Shown here: one piece after another, positions 16,929 to 25,242 of the stretch | Layout: each line of letters begins with the position of its first letter | Position numbering within the stretch: position 1 is the stretch's first letter | DNA from: Devosia sp. | GTDB lineage: Bacteria; Pseudomonadota; Alphaproteobacteria; Rhizobiales; Devosiaceae | Length of the DNA: 64,000 nucleotides | Assembly (NCBI RefSeq): GCF_024707125.1 | Contig: NZ_JANQAH010000010.1 | Coordinates: 62,001 to 126,000 of the forward strand | Reading direction: 5' to 3' | Translations under genes and position numbers: made by a program | The notes under the pieces: generated by a model | Told to the model about the DNA's origin: nothing | The model's input: only the letters and a program-made list of their open reading frames with translations | Database searches by the model: none

Positions 16929-17854
16929 GCGGCAGCCTTGGTCAGTTTGATGCGCGGGTCGAGCCACACATAGAGAAGGTCAACGATCAGGATCATCACC
17001 ATCAGGATCGCGGCATAGAAAATGGTGATGCCCATGATGGCGGTATAGTCGCGATTGGTGATCGACAGCACGAATTGCCGCCCGATCCCCGGCAGGGCAA
17101 AAATCTGCTCGATGACAAAGGACCCGGTGATCAGGTTCGCCACCACTGGCCCCAGGACGGTCACCACCGGCAGCAGCGAATTGCGCAACCCATGCTTGAA
17201 AAGGATTTGCCCTTTTCGCAATCCTTTGGCCCGCGCCGTCACCATATAATCCTGCTCCAGCGTTTCGAGCAGCGACGAACGCGTCAGCCGCGAAACAAAG
17301 GAAATCCAGAACCCCGACAGTGCAAAGACCGGCAGGAAATAACCGCGCCAGTCATCCAGCCCGAAAGTCGGCACCCAGCCGAGCCGCAGCGCAAAAACGT
17401 AGATAGAAACCGTCGCGATCACATAGCTCGGAATAGCCACGCCAAGCGTTGCGATAAACATCACCGTCGTATCGGGCCAGCGATTGCGATTGAGCGCGGC
17501 AATCACCCCCAGCGGCACACCAAGCGCCACAACGCAGATCACCGCCAGTAGCCCCGTCTGCAGCGTCACCGGCAAGCCCGCCGCGATCATCGAATTGATC
17601 GACACGCCCGGATACTTGAACGAGGGCCCGAGGTCGAAGGTCAGAATCCGCCCGAGATAATTGAGATACTGCTGCCAGATCGGCAGGTTCAGCCCATATT
17701 TGGCATTGAGCGCCGCCGCGATCTCAGGCGCCAGCATGCGCTCGGAAACGAACGGCCCGCCCGGCACCGCATGCATGAGGAAAAAGGTCAGCGTCACGAT
17801 CGCCCATAGGGTGACGAGCATCATGCCCAGACGATTGAGGATATAGGTAAACAT
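16925..17854 (-). CDS. oppB: peptide ABC transporter permease (OppB-type)
   Basis: This 309-residue membrane protein opens with MFTYILNRLGMMLVTLWAIVTLTFFLMHAVPGGPF, the classic OppB/DppB start, and has about six membrane segments. The docking loop reads YMVTARAKGLRKGQILFKHGLRN. It is the first gene of the operon and pairs with OppC to form the pore. The upstream gap (17855-17991) holds an inverted repeat ATTGC (17915-17919) and GCAAT (17934-17938), a possible regulator site. Confidence 0.93.
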   Translation of the reverse strand: MFTYILNRLGMMLVTLWAIVTLTFFLMHAVPGGPFVSERMLAPEIAAALNAKYGLNLPIWQQYLNYLGRILTFDLGPSFKYPGVSINSMIAAGLPVTLQTGLLAVICVVALGVPLGVIAALNRNRWPDTTVMFIATLGVAIPSYVIATVSIYVFALRLGWVPTFGLDDWRGYFLPVFALSGFWISFVSRLTRSSLLETLEQDYMVTARAKGLRKGQILFKHGLRNSLLPVVTVLGPVVANLITGSFVIEQIFALPGIGRQFVLSITNRDYTAIMGITIFYAAILMVMILIVDLLYVWLDPRIKLTKAAA

Positions 17855-17991
17855 CAGCTACGCCGCCTCAGGAAAGCCGTGCTGAAGATCGACGCGGTTT
17901 CGAAACATAAGTCTATTGCATCACCAAAATGACGCAATATCAATCCGATAGAGGCGAGATCATAGGGCATATTTGCTAAGCTTCAGCCGAA

Positions 17992-18021
17992 ATGAAGGGC
18001 GACGGTGAAGCCGCCCTTCAT
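17992..18021 (-). terminator. hairpin after the alpha/beta hydrolase gene
   Basis: ATGAAGGGCG (17992-18001) pairs perfectly with CGCCCTTCAT (18012-18021) eight bases past the stop codon of the minus-strand hydrolase. Only three T residues follow, so it is a weak intrinsic terminator or a 3'-end stabilising hairpin. Confidence 0.55.
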
Positions 18022-18028
18022 CCTGAAC

Positions 18029-18919
18029 CTATTTCAGGCTCTCGGCAAAGAAGTCGGCAAAGGTCGTGTCGACAAGCGTCGTCACGTCAGGCTGGTCGCT
18101 ATAAAATCCATAGCCATGATCCGCCTCCGGCACCACCACCAGGCTCGCCTCCGGATAGGCCGCAATCACCGCTTCATTGACCGCAGCCGGCACGACAACA
18201 TCCTTGTCGCCATGCACCACGATCATCGGGCCCTGATAGCTGCCCGCCAGCTCCAGCGGCTTCGACGCGATCATATCATCAAACCACTGGCGGCTCAGCT
18301 GCTGCACCTGCCCCCATTGGGTCGTGAACTCGGCATAACCCTTGTCCCCACCAGATTCCGCATAGAGCCGGTCGTACTCGGCCTGCCCGCCAAGGAACCC
18401 CACCATCATCTCCTGCCCCCAGTCGGCCGAAGGCGCGAGCAGCCCGATGGCCTTATAGGGATTGTCACTTCCCGCCCCAATGGTCAGCGCAATGCGCCCG
18501 CCCATGCTGTAGCCAAAGATGCCAAGCCGATCCTCATCGACCGCATAGTTCTCGAGAATATAGCCAAGGCTCGCATTGGAATCCGAGATCATGTTGGTGA
18601 GATAGCCCTCGGTGAACGGCTCCTTGCTGTCGCCCGATCCGGCAAAATCCATGCGAATGGTGAGAATGCCCTTGTCAGCCAGCGCCTTGGCAATACGGCC
18701 AAAGCCGCCATTCTCCTGCCGTCCGCCGCCATGCCCATGATTCATCACCACGGCCGGAAACGGCCCTTCCCCATCGGGCACCACCACCGTCGCCGGCACG
18801 GCCCGGGCGCCGTTCTGCACCGTCACCTCATTCACCGTCTCTGCCCTCACAGCGACACTTGCAGCAAAAATCGCGACGCCGGCCACAAGCAGCGACGATC
18901 CCAAACGTCTGGCTTTCAT
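18029..18919 (-). CDS. exported alpha/beta hydrolase (dienelactone hydrolase-like)
   Basis: This protein of about 296 residues has a signal peptide (MKARRLGSSLLVAGVAIFAASVAVRA). The hydrolase core has VVVPDGEGPFPAVVMNHGHGGGRQ, the nucleophile elbow GIFGYSMGGRIAL (serine in GYSMGG), a probable acid in VHGDKDVVVP and the histidine in EADHGYGFYSDQ. The family cleaves esters or lactones; no substrate can be named. ATG 18919 follows a GAGGG ribosome site; the open frame starts at 18973. It stands alone between the opp operon and a LysR gene. Confidence 0.88.
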   Translation of the reverse strand: MKARRLGSSLLVAGVAIFAASVAVRAETVNEVTVQNGARAVPATVVVPDGEGPFPAVVMNHGHGGGRQENGGFGRIAKALADKGILTIRMDFAGSGDSKEPFTEGYLTNMISDSNASLGYILENYAVDEDRLGIFGYSMGGRIALTIGAGSDNPYKAIGLLAPSADWGQEMMVGFLGGQAEYDRLYAESGGDKGYAEFTTQWGQVQQLSRQWFDDMIASKPLELAGSYQGPMIVVHGDKDVVVPAAVNEAVIAAYPEASLVVVPEADHGYGFYSDQPDVTTLVDTTFADFFAESLK

Positions 18920-19053
18920 ATTTTTACCCTCTACCGGTGATGACCGCAGGGGCCGCCACCCAAGATCGCCCAACCGCGATCATGACGAGTGTATGACGCG
19001 CATCGCCCTTGTCCATAGCCTCTCGCATCCCCAGAGCGGAGCGCCCCGGCCAA

Positions 19054-19965
19054 TCACGAGACCGGCGAAAAAGCCTCTCCCCTGGCCGCGATCTCGTCGA
19101 CCACGAAGTCGACAAAGGCGCGGATCTTGGGCGAAAGCTGGCGGTTGCTCGGCCAGACCAGTGCCAGCGAACCGAGCGGCACCATATGAGCGGTGAGCAC
19201 GGGCACCAGCGACCCGTCCTCTATATGCGGCCTCGCGACATAGACGGGCAGATGGGCAAGACCCAGGCCGTCGCGCGCCGCCCGCAATCCGGCATCGGTA
19301 TTGTTGAAGGCAATGGTGCGCGGCAGCAGCATCCGGTCATGCGGCGGCGCAAATGCCCACTGCGCCAATTGCCCGCTTGAAGGATATTTGAAGCGGATAC
19401 AGGCATGCCCAAGCAGGTCGTCCGGCGCCTTCGGCACGCCTCTTTCCGCAAGATAGCTGGGGCTCGCGCATACTACAAAATGCTGCCGCCCGATCTGGCG
19501 GGCGATCAGCCGGGCATCGGTGAGCTCGCCGCTCCGCACCACGACATCAAACCCCTCGGCCACGATATCGACCACCCGGTCTTCAAATTCGAGATCGAGT
19601 TCGATCTCGGGATAGCGCGCCATGAAGGCGGGCAAGCGCGGCATGAACAGGTGATGCCCGACTATATGGGGCAGCGACACGCGCAATCGTCCCCTCGGCG
19701 CGGCGCGGCTGTTCAGAATGGAGGTCTCGGCGTCCCTGACGTCATCGAGAATGCGCCGATACCGCTCATAGAGCATCGTGCCTTCCTCGGTGAGGCTGAT
19801 GCTGCGCGTTGTGCGGTTCATCAGCCGCGCCCCCAGCCGACTCTCCAGCCGATGGATCGCCTTGCCGATCGCCGAGGGCGACACACCCACGATCCGGGCC
19901 GCGCCGACAAAACTCTGCTGCTCCACGGCATGAACAAAGGCGGCAATGCTGGCGAAGCTTTCCAT
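19054..19965 (-). CDS. LysR family transcriptional regulator
   Basis: This 303-residue protein has an N-terminal helix-turn-helix (FASIAAFVHAVEQQSFVGAARIVGVSPSAIGKAIHRLESRLGARLMNRTTRSISLTEEG) and a LysR effector-binding domain starting near residue 90. The helix-turn-helix and RTTR.ISLT patterns belong to the CrgA/AaeR-like branch. It is divergent from the alpha/beta hydrolase at 20096, with 130 bases between start codons; LysR proteins usually activate such a divergent neighbour. Confidence 0.93.
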   Translation of the reverse strand: MESFASIAAFVHAVEQQSFVGAARIVGVSPSAIGKAIHRLESRLGARLMNRTTRSISLTEEGTMLYERYRRILDDVRDAETSILNSRAAPRGRLRVSLPHIVGHHLFMPRLPAFMARYPEIELDLEFEDRVVDIVAEGFDVVVRSGELTDARLIARQIGRQHFVVCASPSYLAERGVPKAPDDLLGHACIRFKYPSSGQLAQWAFAPPHDRMLLPRTIAFNNTDAGLRAARDGLGLAHLPVYVARPHIEDGSLVPVLTAHMVPLGSLALVWPSNRQLSPKIRAFVDFVVDEIAARGEAFSPVS

Positions 19966-20095
19966 GCCCGCTTATTGCAGATTTTTTGTCCGTAATGAAG
20001 CGATATCGGCCGCAATTGTCCGCCTCTCAGGATCCCATATCTTCAAACGTACGGGTTCAGTGCACACAGGCGGCCCGCCGTCCGGGGAAGCGATC

Positions 20096-20935
20096 ATGAG
20101 CGACTACACCAGAAATCTGCCGGCGGCCGACATCTGCCATCTCGGGCCAAACGACCTCTTCGTCGAACTCCATCGCGGCAAGCGATCGGCCGACGAGCAT
20201 AGCAATCGCCCACCCCTTCTCTTCGTCCACGGCGCCTTCACGGGCAGCTGGATGTGGGCCAAATACATTCCCCACTTCATCGCGCACGGCTCGGACGCCT
20301 TCTATCTCAACCTGCGCGGCCATTACAAAAGCCGCTCGGTCGATCTCTCGCGCGTGGTCTTTGCCGATTATCTCGCCGACATCGAGCTCGCCATCGACAC
20401 CATCATCGATGGCTACCAGGTCGCTCCAATCCTCGTGGGTTTCAGCATGGGCGGGCTTCTCAGCCTGAAAACAGCGGAAAGCACGTCCCTTTCGGGCCTG
20501 GTTCTCATCGATTCCAGCATTCCGAGCCAGGTGCACACCATGGCGCCCTACGCTCACCCGCCCGCCCCGATTACCGGGCTGGTGGTTCCCGCGCCCCTCC
20601 GCCCGGAAAACAGCAGCCTCGACGAAACGCTTGAGGACATCGCCTTCCAGCGCAAATACCTTTCGCTCGAAGCGGCAAACGTCTTCCGCAATCTTGCTCG
20701 CCCCTATGGCGAAACCGGCATCTCCGTGGCGGGCGAAAATATCACCTGTCCCTCCCTCGTCATCAGCGCCATCAGCCATCCCGACGACGACCTGCGCGGC
20801 CAGGCTCTCGCCCTGCACACGCGCAGCGAATATTTTGGCCTGCCCGGAACCACCCATACCGGCCTTCTGGTCGGCCAGCGATATGGCGAAGTCGTCACCC
20901 GGATTTTGGCATGGCTGGACAGCCGGCCCACCTGA
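20096..20935 (+). CDS. alpha/beta hydrolase
   Basis: This protein of about 279 residues has the fold's core motifs: LLFVHGAFTGSWMWAKYIPHF (oxyanion region), the nucleophile elbow ILVGFSMGGLLSLK (serine in GFSMGG), SAISHPDDDLRG as the likely acid region and TTHTGLLVG holding the probable catalytic histidine. No signal peptide is present with ATG 20096; the frame remains open to 19946 inside the regulator gene. It is probably controlled by the divergent LysR protein. Substrate unknown. Confidence 0.88.
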   Translation: MSDYTRNLPAADICHLGPNDLFVELHRGKRSADEHSNRPPLLFVHGAFTGSWMWAKYIPHFIAHGSDAFYLNLRGHYKSRSVDLSRVVFADYLADIELAIDTIIDGYQVAPILVGFSMGGLLSLKTAESTSLSGLVLIDSSIPSQVHTMAPYAHPPAPITGLVVPAPLRPENSSLDETLEDIAFQRKYLSLEAANVFRNLARPYGETGISVAGENITCPSLVISAISHPDDDLRGQALALHTRSEYFGLPGTTHTGLLVGQRYGEVVTRILAWLDSRPT

Positions 20936-21006
20936 ACGGTGGGACTTTTCGCTCTGGACTCATCTTGTCAAAGCGTCCAAAGCACCGCGAATAGCTCAAG
21001 GCGAAC

Positions 21007-21082
21007 ACTCCCCACCAAGGGGAGGAACGCACTTGCCTCGACGACACGGCTCCTTCGTCTCCCTCCCCCTTGTGGGGAGGGA
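21007..21082. repeat. extragenic palindromic element of CTCCCC/GGGGAG type
   Basis: Two hairpins, CTCCCC ACCA AGGGGAG (about 21008-21024) and CCCTCCCC...GGGGAGGG (21061-21081), lie about 36 bases apart after the hydrolase gene. Sequences of this design (CCTCCCCCTTGTGGGGAGGG) occur widely as intergenic repeats in this bacterial group. Related hairpins lie near 11525 and flank the DUF559 gene at 56888-57331. Confidence 0.7.
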
Positions 21083-21161
21083 TTAAGGGTGGGGGTAGCG
21101 ACGCGTCGTAAGTGCACTGCCCCCGACAAGCTTCAAAGGGATCAAGGGGCAAATTTGACAT

Positions 21162-21173
21162 GTGCATATGCAC
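21162..21173. promoter_or_regulatory. palindromic operator GTGCATATGCAC before marR
   Basis: This is a perfect 12-base palindrome 17 bases upstream of the MarR-family start codon. An 11/12 match (GTGCATATACAC) lies at 21647-21658, before the next gene. MarR dimers bind palindromes of this size, so autoregulation is likely. Confidence 0.75.
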
Positions 21174-21190
21174 GACCTAAATCAGCGCCC

Positions 21191-21607
21191 ATGGAGTACG
21201 CGCTCAACGACTGCCTGATCATGAACACGCGCAAGGCAGCCCGCGCGCTGACCCGCCGCGCCGATCACCAGTTGCGCGCCGTCGGCATCACCGCCGCCCA
21301 GTTCAACATCCTCGGCACACTGAGCACCAATTCCGCCGCCTCGATCACCGAAATGGCGAACTTTCTCGCCGTAGACCGCACGACCCTGTCGCGAAACCTC
21401 GCCGTGCTGGAACGCCGCAAACTGGTCTCCGCGGGCCCCGGCGACCTCGCCCGCATGCGCCGCATCACCCTCACCCCCGACGGCCGAAAGGCCTTCGACG
21501 CCGCCGTGCCCATTTGGCGCCAGGCCCAGGACGAACTGCGTTCCCTGCTCGCCGACCCCGATTTCCAAACGACACTCACCGGCCTCCGGCACCTCGCCAA
21601 ACTCTAG
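21191..21607 (+). CDS. MarR family winged helix-turn-helix regulator
   Basis: This 138-residue protein has the MarR layout: dimer helices around MNTRKAARALTRRADHQLRAVGITAAQFNILGTL, recognition helix ITEMANFLAVDRTTLSRNLAVLERRKLV, and wing GPGDLARMRRITLTPDGRKAF. Length is typical. The open frame continues upstream to 20939 across a repeat; ATG 21191 starts just before the conserved part. A palindromic operator precedes it and a near copy precedes the FabF-like gene 64 bases downstream, so it probably represses itself and that gene. Confidence 0.92.
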   Translation: MEYALNDCLIMNTRKAARALTRRADHQLRAVGITAAQFNILGTLSTNSAASITEMANFLAVDRTTLSRNLAVLERRKLVSAGPGDLARMRRITLTPDGRKAFDAAVPIWRQAQDELRSLLADPDFQTTLTGLRHLAKL

Positions 21608-21646
21608 GCCCAAGACCCTCAATTCGCCCCAATTGCACATCAAATC

Positions 21647-21658
21647 GTGCATATACAC
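21647..21658. promoter_or_regulatory. palindromic operator GTGCATATACAC before fabF-like gene
   Basis: It differs by one base from the perfect palindrome at 21162-21173 and lies 13 bases before the start codon of the ketoacyl synthase gene, in a 64-base gap. A repressor bound here would block transcription or translation of that gene alone. Confidence 0.7.
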
Positions 21659-21671
21659 AGGAGACAAAGAC

Positions 21672-22961
21672 ATGCTGCGCCCCGATCCCCAGGACCCCAT
21701 CGTCGTTACCGGCATGGGAGTGGTGAGCCCTCTCGGCGTCGGCGTCGAAACCAATTGGCAGCGTCTCCTCGCCGGCCGCAGCGGCGTCGTCCGCAACGAC
21801 CGCTTCGACACCACCGATTTTGTGTCCCACATTGCCGGGCTCGTCCCGTCCAAGGCCAATGATGAGGCCGGGTTTGATCCCGCCGATCATATCGACGGCA
21901 AGGACATCAAGAAGATGGACGTCTTCATCCAATATTCCATCGCCGCCACCGCCGAGGCTCTCAATCAGGCCAACTGGCACCCCGAAAGCCCGGCGGACCA
22001 AGCCGCCACCGCCACCATCATCGGCTCCGGCGTCGGCGGTTCCCCCGTCATGGCCCGCGCCGTTGAAACCATCAACACCAAGGGCCCGCGCCGTCTCTCG
22101 CCCTTCACCGTTCCCTCGTTCCTCGCCAATCTTGCCGCTGGCTGGCTCTCGATCATCCATAGTTTCCGCGGCCCCATCGGCACCCCGGTCACCGCCTGCG
22201 CCGCCTCGGCCCAGGCCATCGGCGATGGCATGCGCCTGATCATGACCGGCGAAGCCGAGATCGCCGTCGTCGGCGGCGCCGAAGGCTCGGTCGACCCCAT
22301 CTCCCTCGGCGGCTTCGGCGCCTCCCGGGCCCTCTCGGCATCCCATGCCGATAATCCGGCCAAGGCCTCGCGCCCCTTCGACAAGGGTCACGACGGCTTC
22401 ATCCTCTCCGAAGGCGCCGCCACAATCGTCATCGAAAAGCTCAGCCACGCCCGCGCCCGCGGCGCCAAGCCGCTCGCCGTCCTTGCCGGCTACGGCACCT
22501 CGGCTGACGCCTATCACCTGACCGCCGGCGCACCCGACGGCGCCGGCGCCCAGGTCGCCATCCGCAACGCGCTCTCCATGGCCGGCCTCGACCAGTCTCA
22601 GATCGGCTATGTCAACGCCCACGCCACGTCCACGGCCGTCGGCGATCAAGCCGAAATCGCGGCGCTGGCCGCCGTCTTCACCGGCCGCGGCAAGGATCTT
22701 TCCATCTCCTCGACCAAGTCGGCGACCGGCCACCTCCTCGGCGCTGCCGGCGCGCTTGAAGCGGTCTTCTCCATCAAGGCGCTCGAAACCGGCCAGCTCC
22801 CGCCCACCATCAATCTCGAAGACCCGATCGAAGAAGCCGCCCCCTTCGACCTCGTCCCCAACCAGCCGCGCGCCAAGGCGCTCGACTATGCTCTCTCCAA
22901 TTCCTTCGGTTTTGGCGGCGTCAACGCCGCGCTGATCTTCGGCAAGGCCCCGAGGGAATAG
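21672..22961 (+). CDS. beta-ketoacyl-ACP synthase II (FabF-like)
   Basis: This 429-residue condensing enzyme has the complete catalytic set of the KAS I/II family: cysteine C176 in GTPVTACAASAQ, histidine H317 in VNAHATSTAVGD, lysine K349 and histidine H354 in STKSATGHLLGAAG, plus the glycine-rich SFGFGGVNAALIF end. It would condense malonyl-ACP with an acyl-ACP. No acyl-carrier, reductase or dehydratase gene is adjacent, so it is probably an accessory synthase under MarR control, not the housekeeping FabF of a fab cluster. ATG 21672 follows an AGGAGAC ribosome site. Confidence 0.93.
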   Translation: MLRPDPQDPIVVTGMGVVSPLGVGVETNWQRLLAGRSGVVRNDRFDTTDFVSHIAGLVPSKANDEAGFDPADHIDGKDIKKMDVFIQYSIAATAEALNQANWHPESPADQAATATIIGSGVGGSPVMARAVETINTKGPRRLSPFTVPSFLANLAAGWLSIIHSFRGPIGTPVTACAASAQAIGDGMRLIMTGEAEIAVVGGAEGSVDPISLGGFGASRALSASHADNPAKASRPFDKGHDGFILSEGAATIVIEKLSHARARGAKPLAVLAGYGTSADAYHLTAGAPDGAGAQVAIRNALSMAGLDQSQIGYVNAHATSTAVGDQAEIAALAAVFTGRGKDLSISSTKSATGHLLGAAGALEAVFSIKALETGQLPPTINLEDPIEEAAPFDLVPNQPRAKALDYALSNSFGFGGVNAALIFGKAPRE

Positions 22962-22985
22962 AACGAGCCGGGCGCTTGCGCTGAA

Positions 22986-23071
22986 CGTCATCCTCGGGCT
23001 TGACCCGAGAACACTTCACTTCGCTATTGCGCAGCGAATGGAGAGCTCCCGGGTCAGGCCCGAGGGTGACG
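22986..23071. repeat. extragenic palindromic repeat, family 2, copy 2
   Basis: CGTCATCCTCGGGCTTGACC opens the element and GGGTCAGGCCCGAGGGTGACG closes it as an inverted end. The centre holds TCGCT...AGCGA. It has the same CGTCA...TGACG frame as 7267-7339. It directly follows the FabF-like gene. Confidence 0.8.
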
Positions 23072-23367
23072 ATCTGCAAGGACGAACCCAACAAGACGAC
23101 CAGCCAAAATGTCCGTCCACATGGGCGCAGGCTGCCCTGTTCTATCGCGGCAGCCCCCGCCTTTCCCACGAACCCACGACAAAACAAGGGCTTGGAGAAA
23201 GCTCGCTCCCACACCCCTTCCGCCCGCGCGTTGCCTCTCGGCCACAGATGAACATCACGTTTATGGGAGCGATTGCTCCCGTTAAGGTTTCATGAGTAAT
23301 GAATTTACTCCAGTTGCGCCCGAATCTCTTGGATTCGCAGGCGTTTCCGGCGTGGTTAGGAGCGAAG
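23072..23367. other. noncoding gap before the L,D-transpeptidase gene
   Basis: No convincing gene is seen here. The last 100 bases turn AT-rich and hold a hairpin GGGAGC GATT GCTCCC (23265-23280) followed by GTTAAGGTTTCATGAGTAA, probably the promoter and leader of the downstream gene. Confidence 0.5.
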
Positions 23368-25068
23368 ATGCGTAAGCTATTGGTCAGTCTCGTTGCAGTG
23401 CTTGCTGCGACCTCTATTGGCCATTCGGCAATCGGCCAGGAAGTGGCCGCCCTTGCCATTCAGCCCGTGGTCATCGCTCCGCCGCAAAACGATCTGGCCC
23501 GCACCATCAAGACCGGCCTCTCCTCTGCCTATGGCTCCGCCAAGACCGGTTCGCGCGCCTATGAAGAAGCGCAAAAGCTCTATTTCCTCTATGGCGAACG
23601 CCACTTCGAGCCGATCTGGCTCAGCGAAACCGCCGGTGGCAAGGTCACCTTCTCGCCTGCCGCCCAGAAGATCATCGCCCTCTTTGAACAGGCCGAAGCC
23701 GAAGGCCTGCGCCCCAGCGATTATCTGACGCCTGATATCGACCTCGCGCGCGCCAGCAGCACCGACCCGCTTGCCCTTGCCGGCCTCGAAACCGCCTTTT
23801 CCGGCGCCGTCCTGCGCTATGCCAACCATCTCTACAATGGTCGCATCCGTCCCCAGTCGGTCAGCGAAAACCTCGACATCCAGCCAAAAACCCTCGACCA
23901 GGCAGCCCTTCTGGAGCGCCTCGCCCAGAGCCAGGACCCGGCCCCGATCCTTGCCGAGCTTGAGCCAAAACATCCCGAATTCCTGGCCCTCAAGGCCGCC
24001 CTTGCCAATTTCGAGGCCAGCACCACGGCCCGCCCCGCGCCCATCGGCGATGGCCCGGTGCTGCGTCCCGGCGGCACCGATGCCCGCGTCCACGCCATCC
24101 GCGCGCGGCTCGAACTGCCCGCAGGGGCTTCAACCCTTTATGACGATGCCCTCGTCACCGCCGTCGAAACCTTCCAGGAAGGTGTCGGCCTCGAAGTCGA
24201 TGGCATTATCGGGCCGGCAACCATCGCCGCCTTCAATGGCGGCAATGCCACGCGCCGCGAAGACATTCTGGCCAATATGGAACGCTGGCGCTGGATGCCG
24301 GCCGACCTCGGCCAGTTCAACGTCTTCGTCAACATCCCCGAATTCCGCCTCTCCATTCAGCGCAATGGCGTCGAGGAATACGGCACCCGCGTCGTCGTCG
24401 GCACCACCAAGAACCAGACCCCGATTTTTTCGGACAATATCCGGCACCTGGTCGTGAACCCCTATTGGAACGTCCCGTCCTCGATCATCAAGGGCGAGAT
24501 CGCCCCGGCCGTTTTGCGCAATCCGGGCTATACCGATAGCCACAATATGGATCTGCTCTATAACGGCACGCCGGTCAGCCCCTGGCAGGTGGATTGGTCG
24601 CAGGTTTCCACGTCCTACTTCCCCTTCAAGGTCCGCCAGCGCCCCGGCGCCGGCAATGCCCTTGGCCAGATCAAGTTCCTCTTCCCCAACAAGCACGACG
24701 TTTATCTGCACGATACGCCGTCCAAGTCGCTCTTCGCCCGCTCCTTCCGCGCCTTCAGCCATGGCTGCATCCGCGTCGAAAACCCGTTCGAATTTGCCGA
24801 TGCGCTGATGGCCAATGAGGCCAAGATCAGCCGCGCCTCGCTCGAAGCCATGTTCGGCCCCTCCGAGCGCTGGGTGAACCCGGAAACCCAGATTCCGGTG
24901 CACCTCGCCTATTTCACCCTGCGCGTCGGCACCGACGGGGCGATCCGCAACTTTGGCGACGTCTACGGTCACAATGAAAAGCTGATCGAAGCCATGGGCC
25001 TTGCCAATTCCGCCCCGCCCACCATCGTGGCCGAGGTCGAAAACGTCCCCGAAGAACTCTCTCCGTAA
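23368..25068 (+). CDS. L,D-transpeptidase, YcbB-like, with peptidoglycan-binding domain
   Basis: This protein of about 566 residues has a signal peptide (MRKLLVSLVAVLAATSIGHSAIG), an N-terminal scaffold region (about 60-220), a peptidoglycan-binding helical domain (about 232-290, VHAIRARLELP...VDGIIGPATIAAFN) and an L,D-transpeptidase domain. The catalytic motif is SHGCIRV with H465, C467 and R469. It forms 3-3 crosslinks in periplasmic peptidoglycan, bypassing penicillin-sensitive transpeptidases. ATG 23368 has a TAGGAGCG ribosome site; the frame is open to 23299. The DUF882 and MltB genes nearby also act on the wall. Confidence 0.94.
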   Translation: MRKLLVSLVAVLAATSIGHSAIGQEVAALAIQPVVIAPPQNDLARTIKTGLSSAYGSAKTGSRAYEEAQKLYFLYGERHFEPIWLSETAGGKVTFSPAAQKIIALFEQAEAEGLRPSDYLTPDIDLARASSTDPLALAGLETAFSGAVLRYANHLYNGRIRPQSVSENLDIQPKTLDQAALLERLAQSQDPAPILAELEPKHPEFLALKAALANFEASTTARPAPIGDGPVLRPGGTDARVHAIRARLELPAGASTLYDDALVTAVETFQEGVGLEVDGIIGPATIAAFNGGNATRREDILANMERWRWMPADLGQFNVFVNIPEFRLSIQRNGVEEYGTRVVVGTTKNQTPIFSDNIRHLVVNPYWNVPSSIIKGEIAPAVLRNPGYTDSHNMDLLYNGTPVSPWQVDWSQVSTSYFPFKVRQRPGAGNALGQIKFLFPNKHDVYLHDTPSKSLFARSFRAFSHGCIRVENPFEFADALMANEAKISRASLEAMFGPSERWVNPETQIPVHLAYFTLRVGTDGAIRNFGDVYGHNEKLIEAMGLANSAPPTIVAEVENVPEELSP

Positions 25069-25242
25069 CCAAATGTGTCCGCGGCTGCGCTCGACGGTAA
25101 CAGTCTGTTAGCATTTTCGCCTTGGTTGCGCCCGCTTTTGCCCTTAAATAACGAAGGCGTGAGGGGGCCTACGGTCGGTTCACAACTGGTTAGCGTTAAT
25201 AAAATCGAGCGATTTTTGCGCTAGCGTCGAACGATACTGGCA

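Noticed and set aside
20939..21190. N-terminal extension of the MarR gene
   Set aside because: The extension runs through a palindromic repeat and the operator; ATG 21191 matches the family start.
21576..22991. 471-codon minus-strand open frame over the FabF-like gene
   Set aside because: It is a glycine-rich shadow; all condensing-enzyme catalytic residues are on the plus strand.
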